Shown: one piece after another, positions 1 to 11,098 of the stretch
Layout: each line of letters begins with the position of its first letter
How positions within the stretch are numbered: position 1 is the stretch's first letter
Source: Flectonema sp. DT1601
Lineage: Eukaryota; Euglenozoa; Diplonemea; Diplonemida; Diplonemidae
NCBI GenBank assembly: GCA_964019425.1
Contig: OZ025826.1
Coordinates: 540,796-604,795 of the forward strand
Direction of reading: 5' to 3'
DNA: 64,000 nucleotides
Made by a program: the position numbers and the translations under genes
The notes under the pieces: generated by a model
Seen by the model: only the letters and a program-made list of their open reading frames with translations
The model's database searches: none
Told to the model about the DNA's origin: nothing

Positions 1-1935
1 AATTGGCCAGTTCTTCAAACTTTAAACGCGGTGTCCCAGGCAAACATGGGATTCGCAAAATCGTATTTGCTTAAGTTTTCTGGAGCTGTCCAGTCGCTTA
101 AAAAGTGTGCGATCTTGTTTAATAATAATTTAACGAATTGTGGAGAAGGGAATGCTCATTGGTGGCAACAAGTTCAAATTGCATATCAGTATTGTCAGTT
201 ATCTGTGTCGAGTACTGCTAAGTTGAGAGTTGATCATCGAAATAATCTTCACACTGGTCTTCAACATGTTCTTCAAGAGCAGACTCACATAACAAAACTC
301 GCTGATGATGCCGCTGATGACAATTCAGATTCTGGAGATGATTCCATATTACTGTGGAGGCATTTAGTCCCTTGTTTGAAAAAGAAATTAACATACAAAG
401 AAGCAGTTAAACAAGCAAAGGGTAAACTTACTCTAAGAAGTACCTCGCCAGACTTAGGAATGCTTGCTTCAAGGGTTTTAGATAAGAAATCATCTGCGAA
501 GGTTAACGAACGTGATAGTGAAAGAAATGAAACTGAAGAAAAACTTAAATCGTGTGAAGCTGGTAATATAGTTGAAGGAGAGTCACAGTCTAAATATCAT
601 TTAATGGATATAGATGAAATCTTAACTAAGGAAATGAAACAACGTCTTGTAACTAAACAAAACAATCACATGTACAAAAAGAGAACTCGCAGAGTTGAAA
701 AACAAATTCCTACGGCAGTTGAGACATATTTTCCCAACAATGCGGGTGATAATAGAATTCGTCAGACAACTAATCCTCAAGGAAGAATTGTGAAAGATCC
801 AACACCGGCAGAGATACTCTCTGATTCGTTTTTCGAATTTTATTGCCCGTCGACGGAACCTCCAGAAGACCCTGCGCACGAAGCAACAAAACTAAAACTG
901 GCTGTAGCCGATAAAGAACAACAAAGACTTGATCGTCATCTCTCTTATCTCCAAAAGGAAATGGAGCAAATCGTACGTAGAAGTCAAGAGCTTTCTGAAT
1001 CGAGAGCCGTATTACAACAGAGGGTCGACGAAGGCCCTAATTATCGAACAGTTGATAATATGAATGAAAATCAATCGAATTTAACCGCATTTGACACTAT
1101 ATCCATGATGACTGGCACATCAACATCTGCGATAAAGATTATTAGCCCTAGCACTAGTCCAGCTCTCATACCAAGCCTATCAAATCAATCATACTGCGAT
1201 ACTAGTGAAACCAAAGCCCCTGGCGATGGAGTTCAGTTTAACTGCGCTGTAGATATTTGTGCTAATTCGATTGTAAAACGAGCAACTGCATTTGTTGATC
1301 CGAAACCTGTTACTCGAAAGAAAACAGTTTCAGATACCGACAGCAATGACTCATTCTATGATGATGCTAAAAGAGTCTACGTTGTTAATAAGAAAAAAAG
1401 TAAAGCAACCAATAAAAACAACAATAAGAAATCACACAACAGCTTAGTTGGTATAGCTACTTCAACAGGTGATAGACAACAAAGACTTAGAGCTTTATTA
1501 CCGCACTTAGATCCTAATGGTGAGATGTACCGAATGGTTACCAAAGAGTTGGCATCTAATCAACAAATTCTCACAAGAAAAGCGAAGGAAAAACGTCTTC
1601 AGCGAATGGTTGAAGTCGCAAAAAAAGGTCGTCTCGCTCTGAGATGCTTCTCAATGCTTGAGCAGTCAAAATCTTTTCGAATCGGTAATAAGCCTCCTCT
1701 CAGACCTATTACGTCATCTGAAGAAAAAACTGCTTCAGTGTCAAAGTGGTTAGCAGCAGCAGCAACCTGGGCAGCCTGCCTATCAGAGACAGATCTCGCA
1801 AGTCTTGCAGCCAGGAGTGTAATCTCTGCGGATGAAACAATTCCTAATATTGATGAAGTGATGCCTGCTTCCACTGACAACAGTCCACATCAAATTATTC
1901 AAGAAAATCCTGTACCAGTTCCACCTTTGGGTTAG
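1..1935 (+). CDS. Unknown coiled-coil protein, 5' partial
   Basis: The frame is open from base 1 (reading NWPVLQTLNAV) to the TAG at 1933-1935, so the true start lies upstream of the window. At least 645 residues are visible. The first 150 residues look folded and helical (AHWWQQVQIAYQYC, then a basic LTYKEAVKQAKGKL). A charged heptad-like coiled coil follows around 885-1030, then a low-complexity, Ser/Thr-rich stretch with a lysine- and asparagine-rich patch at 1390-1440. A final helical segment at 1480-1800 is basic and then alanine-rich. I recognise no catalytic motif, membrane segment or named family. The mix of coiled coil and disorder resembles cytoskeletal or basal-body proteins of flagellates, but that is only a guess. 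No intron is needed within the visible part. Confidence 0.8.
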   Translation, partial: NWPVLQTLNAVSQANMGFAKSYLLKFSGAVQSLKKCAILFNNNLTNCGEGNAHWWQQVQIAYQYCQLSVSSTAKLRVDHRNNLHTGLQHVLQEQTHITKLADDAADDNSDSGDDSILLWRHLVPCLKKKLTYKEAVKQAKGKLTLRSTSPDLGMLASRVLDKKSSAKVNERDSERNETEEKLKSCEAGNIVEGESQSKYHLMDIDEILTKEMKQRLVTKQNNHMYKKRTRRVEKQIPTAVETYFPNNAGDNRIRQTTNPQGRIVKDPTPAEILSDSFFEFYCPSTEPPEDPAHEATKLKLAVADKEQQRLDRHLSYLQKEMEQIVRRSQELSESRAVLQQRVDEGPNYRTVDNMNENQSNLTAFDTISMMTGTSTSAIKIISPSTSPALIPSLSNQSYCDTSETKAPGDGVQFNCAVDICANSIVKRATAFVDPKPVTRKKTVSDTDSNDSFYDDAKRVYVVNKKKSKATNKNNNKKSHNSLVGIATSTGDRQQRLRALLPHLDPNGEMYRMVTKELASNQQILTRKAKEKRLQRMVEVAKKGRLALRCFSMLEQSKSFRIGNKPPLRPITSSEEKTASVSKWLAAAATWAACLSETDLASLAARSVISADETIPNIDEVMPASTDNSPHQIIQENPVPVPPLG

Positions 1936-2216
1936 ACGAACGTCACTTTAAAAACGATGCCCCAGCTTTTTTTTATTGTCTGTCTTTGTTACACAATTCC
2001 CTCTTTTTATATTTCATTTATTTATTTATTTATTTTGCCATCGCATTTCTATGTGAGTTGAGCAACCTTACTACAGCAGGTGTTAGAGATTGTCAGCCCC
2101 TCATCTCTTATAAGGTATTTTAGGTAATTATATAATAGTAAAAGTAATTTTGATGTTTTACCATTTAAGAATAATATTCGTAAGGCAATAATTCTTCTTT
2201 TCAGGCAATTCAAACA

Positions 2217-3227
2217 ATGAAAGGCTTACTGGTGGCACTTGTTGTGGTGTTCATCTTCGGGGATGTTGAAGCGACTGACGTAGAAGTGAACCCAGTGGCT
2301 GTTATTGGTTATCTCCCTGAATGGAGGTACTTGCAATGGCCAGAACACGAGCAAAATTATCGCTGGAAAGCATTAGGAAAACATATTACACATTTGATTA
2401 TATTTTCAATCGAAGTTACTGCAAACGGTGAGTTCGCTGCTATGGACCGATTCCCAACAGCAAAAATCCTTCAAAAGGCTAAAGACGCTCGCTCTGAAAC
2501 AGGAATGAAACTGATGATTTGCTTTGGAGGCAACAGTCGGACGAACGGATTCCCACAGATGGTGAAATCAAAGAAGACTCGAACTGCGTTTATAAATAAT
2601 TTAAAAAAATTATTCACCCAGCACTCACTTGATGGGGTAGACTACAACTGGGAGTATCCACAAACCCAGGCAGACTGGAACGGTCTAACTGAACTAATAA
2701 AAGAAAGCAGAAGCGAATTTGGAACTGAGACAGCCATCACTATGGCGTACTACCCGGATGGAAAACAAGAAGAAATATTAAAGAAATCTGGGATACCTGA
2801 CTATGTTGATTACATGAATATTATGAGTTACGACCAGCCAGGAAAACACTCAACATTTGAATTTGGAAAACGAACAGTAGACGTTGGTTGTTCGAAACTT
2901 CCTCCAAACAAACTAGCGATGGGACTCCCATTCTACGCTCGAAATGTTGAAACAGGTGATTGGACCACATACGAAGACCTTTGGAATCAGAGAGGACCTC
3001 TTCGTCCAAATAGAAACGTTGTTGGTAAGAATTATTTTAACGGCAGAGAGATGATTAAAAAAAAAGTTCAATACGCTAACAAAATGGGACTTGGAGCCCT
3101 AATGATTTGGGAAGTAGGACAGGACGCCTTCAGCAACCAAGACAATGACTTAAATCAAGAAGGGTCTCTACTTGTTGCAATATCTGAAGCACGGAGTAAC
3201 AAACAGCAACAAGAAGAAGAATTGTAG
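2217..3227 (+). CDS. Secreted GH18 chitinase-like protein, altered catalytic motif
   Basis: Glycoside hydrolase family 18 TIM barrel, 336 aa. Residues 1-19 form a hydrophobic signal peptide (MKGLLVALVVVFIFG), so it enters the secretory pathway. The first strand carries GYLPEWR. The catalytic strand reads DGVDYNWEYP, with D139, D142, N144 and the acid/base E146. The substrate-binding strand reads YMNIMSYDQPG, followed by GLPFYAR and the final LMIWEVGQD strand. All are expected GH18 landmarks. Active chitinases have DxxDxDxE; here the last Asp before the Glu is Asn, which in studied enzymes lowers turnover strongly, so it may be weakly active or a lectin-like binder. No chitin-binding module is seen. 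A pyrimidine tract ending in AG at 2203-2204 leaves a 12-nt leader before the ATG, as expected of a trans-splice acceptor. Single exon. Confidence 0.9.
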   Translation: MKGLLVALVVVFIFGDVEATDVEVNPVAVIGYLPEWRYLQWPEHEQNYRWKALGKHITHLIIFSIEVTANGEFAAMDRFPTAKILQKAKDARSETGMKLMICFGGNSRTNGFPQMVKSKKTRTAFINNLKKLFTQHSLDGVDYNWEYPQTQADWNGLTELIKESRSEFGTETAITMAYYPDGKQEEILKKSGIPDYVDYMNIMSYDQPGKHSTFEFGKRTVDVGCSKLPPNKLAMGLPFYARNVETGDWTTYEDLWNQRGPLRPNRNVVGKNYFNGREMIKKKVQYANKMGLGALMIWEVGQDAFSNQDNDLNQEGSLLVAISEARSNKQQQEEEL

Positions 3228-3422
3228 ACATTTTTTTTGAATGAAAGTTTTTTTTTATTTGTTTTCAACGATACCGACCGTTAACAGTCAACAGTTCTAT
3301 TTGTGAAGAAATTTAATTTATTTGTTACAAAAAACAGCCGTGTAGACAAATATGAAAGACTACAACTTTTTTTCTTAATAATTACATAAAACTATCCTCT
3401 CTCAAGGCAACAAAACAGCAGA

Positions 3423-6024
3423 ATGGTTGCGCAGAGGTTCAGTCCACCGTCTGCGAGTGACAGGGCTGTCAGTGAAACTGCCGAGTTGGTTAGTAGACGA
3501 ATAGAGTCAACGAGAACTCCTCTTCCAGGGCAAGCTCGAGTGACAGTCGATGGTGTGCTGCAACATATATCAAATAACCCAGGTACGTATTATAAGTGAT
3601 GTATTATTATTAATTCATAACCACACTAATAAACTAAACAAAAAAACAGGATCAGCAACCAGCTCCAGTCACGATACTTTGAAAAGAATATGGATTGGAA
3701 CCTGTTCAGTCATAACTGAAACTCTAAGCCGAACAAAAGGAGTATCAATGCCCGGCTTTGGGGTATTCACATTACAGAAAAAGAAACATAACAGAGGGAA
3801 CTGGGGAGATAAGATGGAATTGGTTGCTTCTTTTTGTTTACTTCCTTCGTTTTGTCAAAACTACGGACTTCATTCATCGAATTCATTACAATCATCTAAC
3901 TTGGGAGCGGTTGCGACAGTACCCCTAAACACAGTTCTTATCGCAATGAAGGCAGGTGTTGGTAAAGATGAATGTGGAAGTGCTCTAAAAGACATTTATC
4001 GTAAATTTGGAGAACTCGCTAGCAAAGGCGCGACTTTCAGTGTTGACTTTGGTGTTGCGAGAGTAGTATTTCACGCACATCGTTATGACGTTCATTGGAA
4101 TCAAGCTTTCCTTCAACGGTTGGACTCACACTGTAAAGGCTTTAATAGTCGGGCCATACGCGGGACTTCGAAACGATCAAACAGCAGAGCTTCCTCTCAG
4201 AAGTGGTACGCGGCAGATTCACTCCTTCCTTCCGGTTTAGATACCGAAAACCCTCTAATCAATACAAAGAATATCTCTTCAGTGGTAAAAACTAGCGGAG
4301 AAAACCGAAAGCGTCGCCCTGCTACTGCAGGTCCTCAAAGAGCGTCATCACTCGCAGGAAATAAGAATGGGACTCATAGTGGTAAGAACACTGTTGCAGT
4401 CGTTGAGAAAACAGCAGTTCCAATGAGACCGTCAACAGCAGTAGTAAGAGAAGGGACTCCATCACTAGCGTCAATTCAGATTGGAAATAGTAATAATGTC
4501 AACAGCAACAACGGGATCGATACTTTACGTGAAATGGCAGCTCGTCCAATGATAGCAAGTGTTCGACCTGGTCAGTCTTCACCAAATACAGCAATCAATA
4601 GAACAGCTGATGAACATTCTGTCTCAGCACTTCGATCACAACTCAGTGAGGCACTTCATTATGGGAGAAATGTATGTTTTCTTTATTATGTTATTGTTCG
4701 TAAACTTTACTTATACTTCGTTACTTTAGTATCCGACATAACAATTCCAAAAGGGTAATAACGATACTTCAAATGAATATCCCAAGAGCGGGACACCTCC
4801 TCTTTCAGGTGACGAAGACTTGCCGTACTCAGAGAGGACGACCTACACGTCGGTTGATAAGTACCAGCAGCGACTCGCTAACAAAGCAAACCATCGCAGG
4901 CTACGCAACAAGGCATACGTTGCTGCTTGGGAAGAACAGAAAAAAGCAAAAGCACTGCGGACCAAAGCTGAAAAAGAGATCGATGCACAACGACTGTCTG
5001 TTATGCAACAACGTAGTAAAAAAGAAGAACAGAATGCACAAAGGGATGTCGATGATCGTCGACGCATTGCAAGAATGGTTCAGCAAACAAATCAACAACT
5101 GTCAGAGAATCGTCACTCTCAGCGCTCAAGTTCCAATCAAAGACAAAATGCGGTTTCGTGGGGTGAGACCCAAAACCAAAATCAGGTTTGTCTTTAGTTT
5201 TCTCTTTATTTCGGAAGTGGTACTTGCAATACAGAAGAATCTCTTCAACACCAACACCAACACCCACAGCCATTAGATATTTCATATCTCATGAAGCAAG
5301 TAGATGAACAAAAGAAGAAAAAGCAACGTGAAAAACACGCTCTGGAACAGGCAGAACTGACCTTACTAAAACAACAACAAGAAAAATGGAAGGAAGAAGA
5401 TGCCAGAGAATTTCAAACCCGCCAACGTGAAAAAGAAGAACGTCTTGAAGCTTACAGAAAATACAAATTAAACGACTGTCAGAAAGCTGTTCAAGAAGAC
5501 AAAGAAACAGTTGTTGGTAATTTCTTCTTCAGAGGTATGTTATATTTTTATAATCAATCTTTGCCATCTAATATGACTATAAAACAAATATCTATAAAGG
5601 TACCGCTTCGGAAACTATACTGGACCAAGAAAAGAAAGAGAAGGAGGATCGTCGAAGGGCAGCCTTGGGTATCCAGGAAGAAAATCAACGGGGATTGGAG
5701 AAAATAAGACAAAATAAAAAAATGACGAGCACGCTTCGAAAATCTACTGAGAAAAAACGTCATGAAAAATTGATGAAAAAAGCGATGGAATTTGAACAAA
5801 GAGAAGAAGAACAACGTCGGGAAGAGAGGAAGCAATTAAAAGAATCGTGGGATAATCAAATATTGGAAAGGCAATCGACAAGAGAAGCTGAGAAGAGTAC
5901 AAAGCAGTCAACCCTTCACGCTTGGAGAAATGAATCTTCTGATGAAGAATACGATGATTACACGCAACCTGCATCTCCAATCCATCAAAAGTATGGAAGT
6001 CGTCAAAAAACAATTCTCCCATAA
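3423..6024 (+). CDS. CCDC81-like HU-domain centrosomal/ciliary protein, 5 exons
   Basis: Exons 3423-3582, 3650-4671, 4754-5185, 5270-5534 and 5600-6024, giving 767 aa. Introns are 65-84 nt with GTACGT, GTATGT, GTTTGT and GTATGT donors. The N-terminal 230 residues match the tandem HU-like domains of the CCDC81 family: WIGTCSVITETLSRTKGV, SMPGFGVFTLQ and LLPSFCQNYGL are the diagnostic strands. In animals CCDC81 is a centrosome/cilium protein whose bacterial-HU-type fold acts in protein assembly rather than chromatin. A disordered Ser/Asn-rich middle follows. The C-terminal half (exons 3-5) is a long charged Lys/Glu/Gln coiled coil, as in the animal protein. The intron 2 acceptor was placed at 4752-4753 and the intron 3 acceptor at 5268-5269, because nearer AGs lead to stops. 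Exon 1 starts just after an acceptor-like ctctctcaag at 3397-3406. Confidence 0.82.
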
Positions 6025-6770
6025 TCTGTGTTCATATATTTTAGTTCCGTTAGTTCGCATAAGCGCCATCCCATGTGAATGGGAAACATCGATTTGAGTT
6101 TGTTTTTCGATTTTATTTCTGTTTGAAATCCCCCGCCAGTTCTTGTATCGTTTTATTTGTATTCGTTTTTTTTTTTTTTTTCCCCTTTTTCGTGCGATCG
6201 TAAACGCGAAGAGTTATTGTCTACAGGTTGCAATTTTGTGCACGCAAGACTCCTGATAGCTCTCGTTGTAAAGCTCACTTCTCCTTACAACCAGTTTGGA
6301 TGACCCTCTTGTCGTTTCATGAGTAAACGATTTAAAAAAATAAAAAAAAAAAGTTGAGAGGGAATCGAACCGTAAAGCAAAAAAAAAAAAAAAAAAAAAA
6401 AATACTACCCTTTTTTGGTTCTAATTTGTGTCGCATCTCCCCAGTCCGGAAGGACTCATCCGATCCCAAAAAACCTGCAGTAATGCGAGGTGATGTATCT
6501 TTGAGGTAAACAGTGTACCTGCTTTAGGAGACCAGACAGCTCAGATATTGATTTCTTGATTTGATTGAGGTAAAGTCTTTAAACGCTTAACGCTTTCCCA
6601 GAACTTTTCTTCCAAAGTCAGGTGCAATAATTTTTTGTCACAGATCTGAGGTGATTTATCTGGTCCTGCTTACCTCTTTTTCTTGGCTTTGTTGCTCAGT
6701 TTCATTAGTATTGAATTAACAAATAAAACATCACAACCACAATTAATTGTACACAGTAACTAATTGAAAT
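6025..6770. other. Spacer, no gene seen
   Basis: A/T-rich, with a T run near 6167, an A run near 6380 and a pyrimidine-rich acceptor ending at 6699 that serves the next gene. No RNA gene or coding frame stands out. Confidence 0.6.
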
Positions 6771-9532
6771 ATGAATGGGGCTGACTTTGAGGATGGTGAT
6801 GACTGGTTTTTAAATATAAATGACGGAGGTGAAGTTGTTGATGATCCAGAGGAGGATGGAAACCAATTATTGCTATTAGATACAGCTGATGGATTGGCTG
6901 TTCGGCTTAGCGGGGAGACAGAAGCAGAAAAAGTTGATGCTCTGATATACGCTCTACGATCAGTGAATGGAGAAGATACGTTCGGTGATTGCGCTGAGGG
7001 AGATCCTTTTGGGTCATCACCGCAAGATTACATGGAAATTATTTGCTCATCTTTATTCGAGTCTATTACAAGTGTTTATTCATCTGTTTATGACATTATA
7101 AGCCTTAGTCCCTTATCAGATACAATTCATTCTTCTTTTAAAGAATTTGCTAAGCAATTGTCTTCAGCTGTTCATTCGACGACAACGATCAAAAACTGTA
7201 TTAATGAGCTTCGTGAAGAATCTTTTGAAAAAGAAGAAGACCTACTGAGAATGCATAATCAGCTAACGGTTAAAGAAACTCAAATTGAAGAATTAAAAAA
7301 AAGATTACAACAGAAGGAGATATCAATAAAAGACCTCGAAGAAGAAACGAGTGACGTAGCCGTTGTTTTAGTTCAAATTGAGTCGGCGATGTTCTTAATG
7401 AAAAGTGCGAAATCAGAATTCACATCAGCGATGCTGTTATTCAATACCCTTTTTGGATCTCTTCTTGAACTGTTTGAAGGCACTCTTATAAACAGCAAAG
7501 AAATCAATCCAAATTGTGAGGATCAGAGCAGTAAAGTAATGGACTCGTTCGCAATATTATTTCCAGACCCATCAAAAGCAATATTATTTCTCATTTCATT
7601 ACAACAAGAGTTACTACGTCAAGACTGGTCAGAATTACTTCTGCGATACAGCGCTTGCAAACACCAAACAACTGAATCTGGTGATGTCTTGTGGAGTGGT
7701 CTTCGAGTTCGATGTTCTGCTGATGTTGGTCCCGTTGTTGAAGTTGGAGAAAAAATATTTTCTGGTCCAATGCTTCAGAAATCTTCTGTTCTTCTTGACA
7801 ATGCTTCTGGTGGTTCGTGTCTTATATCAGGTCGACTGTGGGATGTATTCCGAGAAAAGAAAGATCATAGAGTATGTGATAAAACCTTTTGAGTAATTTA
7901 TCTGTTAAAAACACAACCAACCAACCAACCCACAGAGTGAATTCCAGCAATTAGTAGCATCTGTTCATGCAGTCCCGATAGAAGTACCAGAGATTAGAGA
8001 TCAACAGTGTTGGTTATTATTTCCATTCTCTCTATCACAACGAACTTCATCATCTAACGACAGGACAGGAAGATTCTCAGAAGTCGACTACTGGGAAGCT
8101 CCAATCCAGGAAGCAGCTCAAGCAGCTGCAGCATTACCTCTCTCTCCAGTGCAATCTGTTCCAGAGATGCGACGGCAATCTGTACCATCGGAACCCCCTT
8201 CGGTTTCTTCATTCATTTTAAATAAGAAGGAAGCTCCTCGACTTCGAAGGATTGTGTCTCGACTAACAAAAAACACCAAAGACAAACGATCTGATGGATT
8301 AAAGAGAGCCATGAGTAAAAGAGGAATGAGTAGCGTCGCAATGGAGAAGTCAAAAGAGAAGTTGAATGCTGTTAAGAAAGAAGTTGAGAAGGTACAAAAA
8401 GAACTCCAAGAAACCCAAGAAAGACTTCAATGGTACGCATCAGAATTGGGTGATGTAATAAACGACTTGAGAAGTAATGAAAATAAACGTCTTGAAATAG
8501 TAGAAGGTGATCTTATGTTCACACACGACAAACACCCTCAACCTTCTCCAGCTATTGTTGGAAATAAAGATACGAAAGAAACAACTAAACGCAGCAGTGA
8601 CTTATCGTCTCATAGATTTCGTATTCGACGTCGTCTAAGGACGGTTGCTGGTCTTGTCGTTCGTACATCAGAGAACCCAGTGTTTCAGGGATCACTTCAG
8701 TTTATACATTCGATTTCTTTTACTTTTCATAATTTATTAAAAGAATTCCTAAAAAGAGGACAAAAGACAATTCCAATTGATCAGGTTCTTACTAAGTTTA
8801 CAGACAGCGCTATTCGAATTAGCCATCCTCTCTATAGCTTGTCTTTTAGAGAAAGATTACTAGCATTGTCAAAGCAAGAAATATCAGATGGGAATTCTTC
8901 TGTTCCGTTATCTGTTCATACTGAAGCCATTATATCTCTGATGGTGAGGTCATTGTTGTTATTTAGGGTATGCTGCTGGTTTTGTTGTTGTTTTTTAATG
9001 ACATTTCTCACATTCAATTCATAAATATGTAACTAACCAACAGGTAATGAAGCGAAATTCAAAATCACAATCCGATTCCCGCAATACGTCAGAAACAAAA
9101 GAGAGAAAGACGTCGGGAGGTCATGGAAGGAGAAAGAGTCGAATCTCAAGTGAAAATAATAATTTGAATGCAAAACTGACTGCAGCTTCGAGAAGATTTA
9201 GTGAGTTCGGAGGAATGGAACAAAGACAACGTGATTTACAACAAAGGATTAGAGATAGAAGAGATATTCCGTTAGACAAACCAAGAGGGAATGGATCATC
9301 AGCGGCAATGGCCGTTAGAACGAGTCTTGGAAGCGCACCACGAAGAGCTGTCGTAACTGAAAGTAATTCAAATTCAACGAACACCCGTACCACTACTGAC
9401 AGAGCGTCTGTACCAAACAATCTTGTCTCACCAACTATTACACCGCGACGACTAAATCCTATTAAGAAAGCTTCACTTCCTGACATGCCATCCATCGATA
9501 ATATCAAAGAGAAGAGGCACACAATAAATTAG
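6771..9532 (+). CDS. Coiled-coil protein with degenerate class III nucleotide cyclase domain, 3 exons
   Basis: Exons 6771-7871, 7936-8967 and 9044-9532, 873 aa. Residues 150-195 form a coiled coil leading into about residues 196-365, which align by pattern to the catalytic fold of fungal and trypanosomatid adenylate cyclases: VAVVLVQIESA for the first strand, MDSFAILFPDPSKAILFL for the second metal strand, GLRVRCSADVGPVVE and then GPMLQKSSVLLDNASGG. The first metal aspartate (TDI in active enzymes) is Q202. The second Asp position is kept as D258. The usual GxHxG strand is CSADVG. It is therefore probably not an active cyclase by itself and may be a partner or a structural relic. The C-terminal half has another coiled coil (about residues 500-545) and a basic Ser-rich tail. 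It starts at the first ATG, 71 nt after the pyrimidine-rich acceptor ending at 6699. Confidence 0.75.
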
Positions 9533-9952
9533 TTTACTCGTTGGCTTTTTTTTTTTTTTCATTTATTTTACCCTTCAACTCACGTGAAGTATCGTCTTTA
9601 AGGTCACTTTTAGTACTTCTGTACCCTTACCTTATTAACCTTATTTTTTTCTTTTTCTCATTTATGTTTTTTTTTTGACCAATTTGATTATGTGAGTCAT
9701 TTTTTTTTAATTATTTTTCCTTAAATTGACACTGCCCTCTGACTAGATGGTTATCTGGGTCTTGGTGTTAAAAAAAGGAAAATTCAGCTAAACACATTTA
9801 CACCCATACCTCGTAACAGTTTCCCAAAGAAGCTTTTTTAGTCTATTTAGTTTTAGTAAGTACTTTTGGTAACTGTTTTTTGTGTTTTTTTTTTTTTTTT
9901 TTAAATATTTATTGATCAAAAAACAGGAAGGTTGGAGAAAAGGCTAATAGAT
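9533..9952. other. Spacer with long T runs
   Basis: T runs at about 9547-9560 and 9881-9902, the last just upstream of the AG at 9925-9926 used by the next gene. Nothing else is seen. Confidence 0.6.
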
Positions 9953-10680
9953 ATGGGAGGTCTACCCCCTCGAAAGGACCTGTTGGTAAAACACAATGCA
10001 ATTATAAAGGCATCGTCGAAGAGCAAAACAGAATCACCGTCTGTCGCTGGAAGCATAGCAACCACGACGAAATCTCGATGGGATGATGCACCTGTTGATG
10101 ACTGTATGATTTATATAAAGTCGGAGCATAAGTCGTGGGCTTCTGCTCTTAAAGGAATTGACATAACTGATGTCTGTCCTACTTGGAGGAAAGAACGATC
10201 TGAGATTGGAGGCAGTCGAAAAGGAGATATGAGTGATGTTGCTTCAAACATATCCGGACTTAGCTCAGTCGCGACGAGAAGTGTCGCAAGTGTTGCCACC
10301 GCTACCTCGAAACAGAGTCGAGTGACGACGATGTCTGGGCTGTCTCGTAGAACTTCTGGTTCGACGCTTCAAGTTGTTAGAGATCGAAAAAAGAATCAGC
10401 AAATAGCTGACAAAGAAACTCTTGATCTTGGTATCAGTGGATTAAACATATCTGCTGGAACTCCGAGTTCTCTTAGTGGAGCTGCAAGACAAGTATGTCT
10501 TTGACATGATTACAATCTCTTTCATCAAAATAATAAACTAATCAAACAAAACAGGTTCCTTCTAAAGGATATTCTAACGATAACAACTCTGTTGGGTTTA
10601 AAGTATCAGCTCCAAGTCAGAATCGAGGATTTACATCGTCTGTTAGACCGCGACCAGCTCCCCGACCTGGTCCTAGTTAG
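9953..10680 (+). CDS. Unknown small Ser/Thr-rich protein, 2 exons
   Basis: Exons 9953-10492 and 10555-10680, 221 aa. The 62-nt intron has a GTATGT donor and an A-rich AAACAG acceptor. The frame is open a little further upstream, but only from a TTG; 9953 is the first ATG, 26 nt after an AG at 9925-9926 that follows a run of about 20 T. The one conserved-looking block is at residues 42-85 (SRWDDAPVDDCMIYIKSEHK, then SWASALKGIDITDVCPTWRK). The rest is Ser/Thr/Ala-rich and basic, ending in a proline-arginine tail. I do not recognise the family. There is no signal peptide or membrane segment. The exon-exon reading frame and its place in the tract support it as a real gene. Confidence 0.7.
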
Positions 10681-11098
10681 TCTTTTCTGTTTTATTATAG
10701 CCTCCCTCTGTAACAAATAGATTCGTCTGTAAATGAACATCCTTGTTGGAGGATTGTTCGAATATCGTCTCATTATATTATGTTATTTACTTATTTATTC
10801 GGTTTTTGTTTTGTGTTTTGTGCCGCGAGGAAAATCTGTTTTTTTTTTTTTTTTTTTTTTTTAAATGCAATATCTATTATTTGCATTTTTTTTTTTTTTC
10901 AGAAATGAAAAAAATATTTTATGGTTTTTCCTGTCGTGCCTACTTTCCTTTATGTTATTCGGAATCCATTGCTACCACGTAGACTAGATTATTATGTACC
11001 AATTCCCTATACACAGGAATCAGAGAGGAACAAACGTAGCGAACCAATACTCATGAAGTAATGTTATTTTATTTGTTTAGGTCTTATACGTTATCAAC
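10681..11098. other. Spacer, no gene seen
   Basis: Contains T runs near 10840 and 10890 and the NAA30 acceptor ending at 11080. The 79-aa frame here is mostly translated homopolymer and is not counted. Confidence 0.6.

Noticed and set aside
4672-4729. Intron 2 of the CCDC81-like gene ending at the pyrimidine-rich tttag (4729)
   Set aside because: It leads straight into a TAA in the required frame; the acceptor at 4752-4753 keeps the frame.
5186-5237. Shorter intron 3 for the CCDC81-like gene, ending at the AGs near 5217, 5234 or 5237
   Set aside because: Each of these acceptors puts the next exon in a frame that meets a stop; only the AG at 5268-5269 keeps the coiled-coil frame open.
6355-6385. 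tRNA-like B box on the minus strand (complement of ggaatcgaacc)
   Set aside because: The flanking bases cannot form the T stem and no A box or anticodon arm fits at the right distance.
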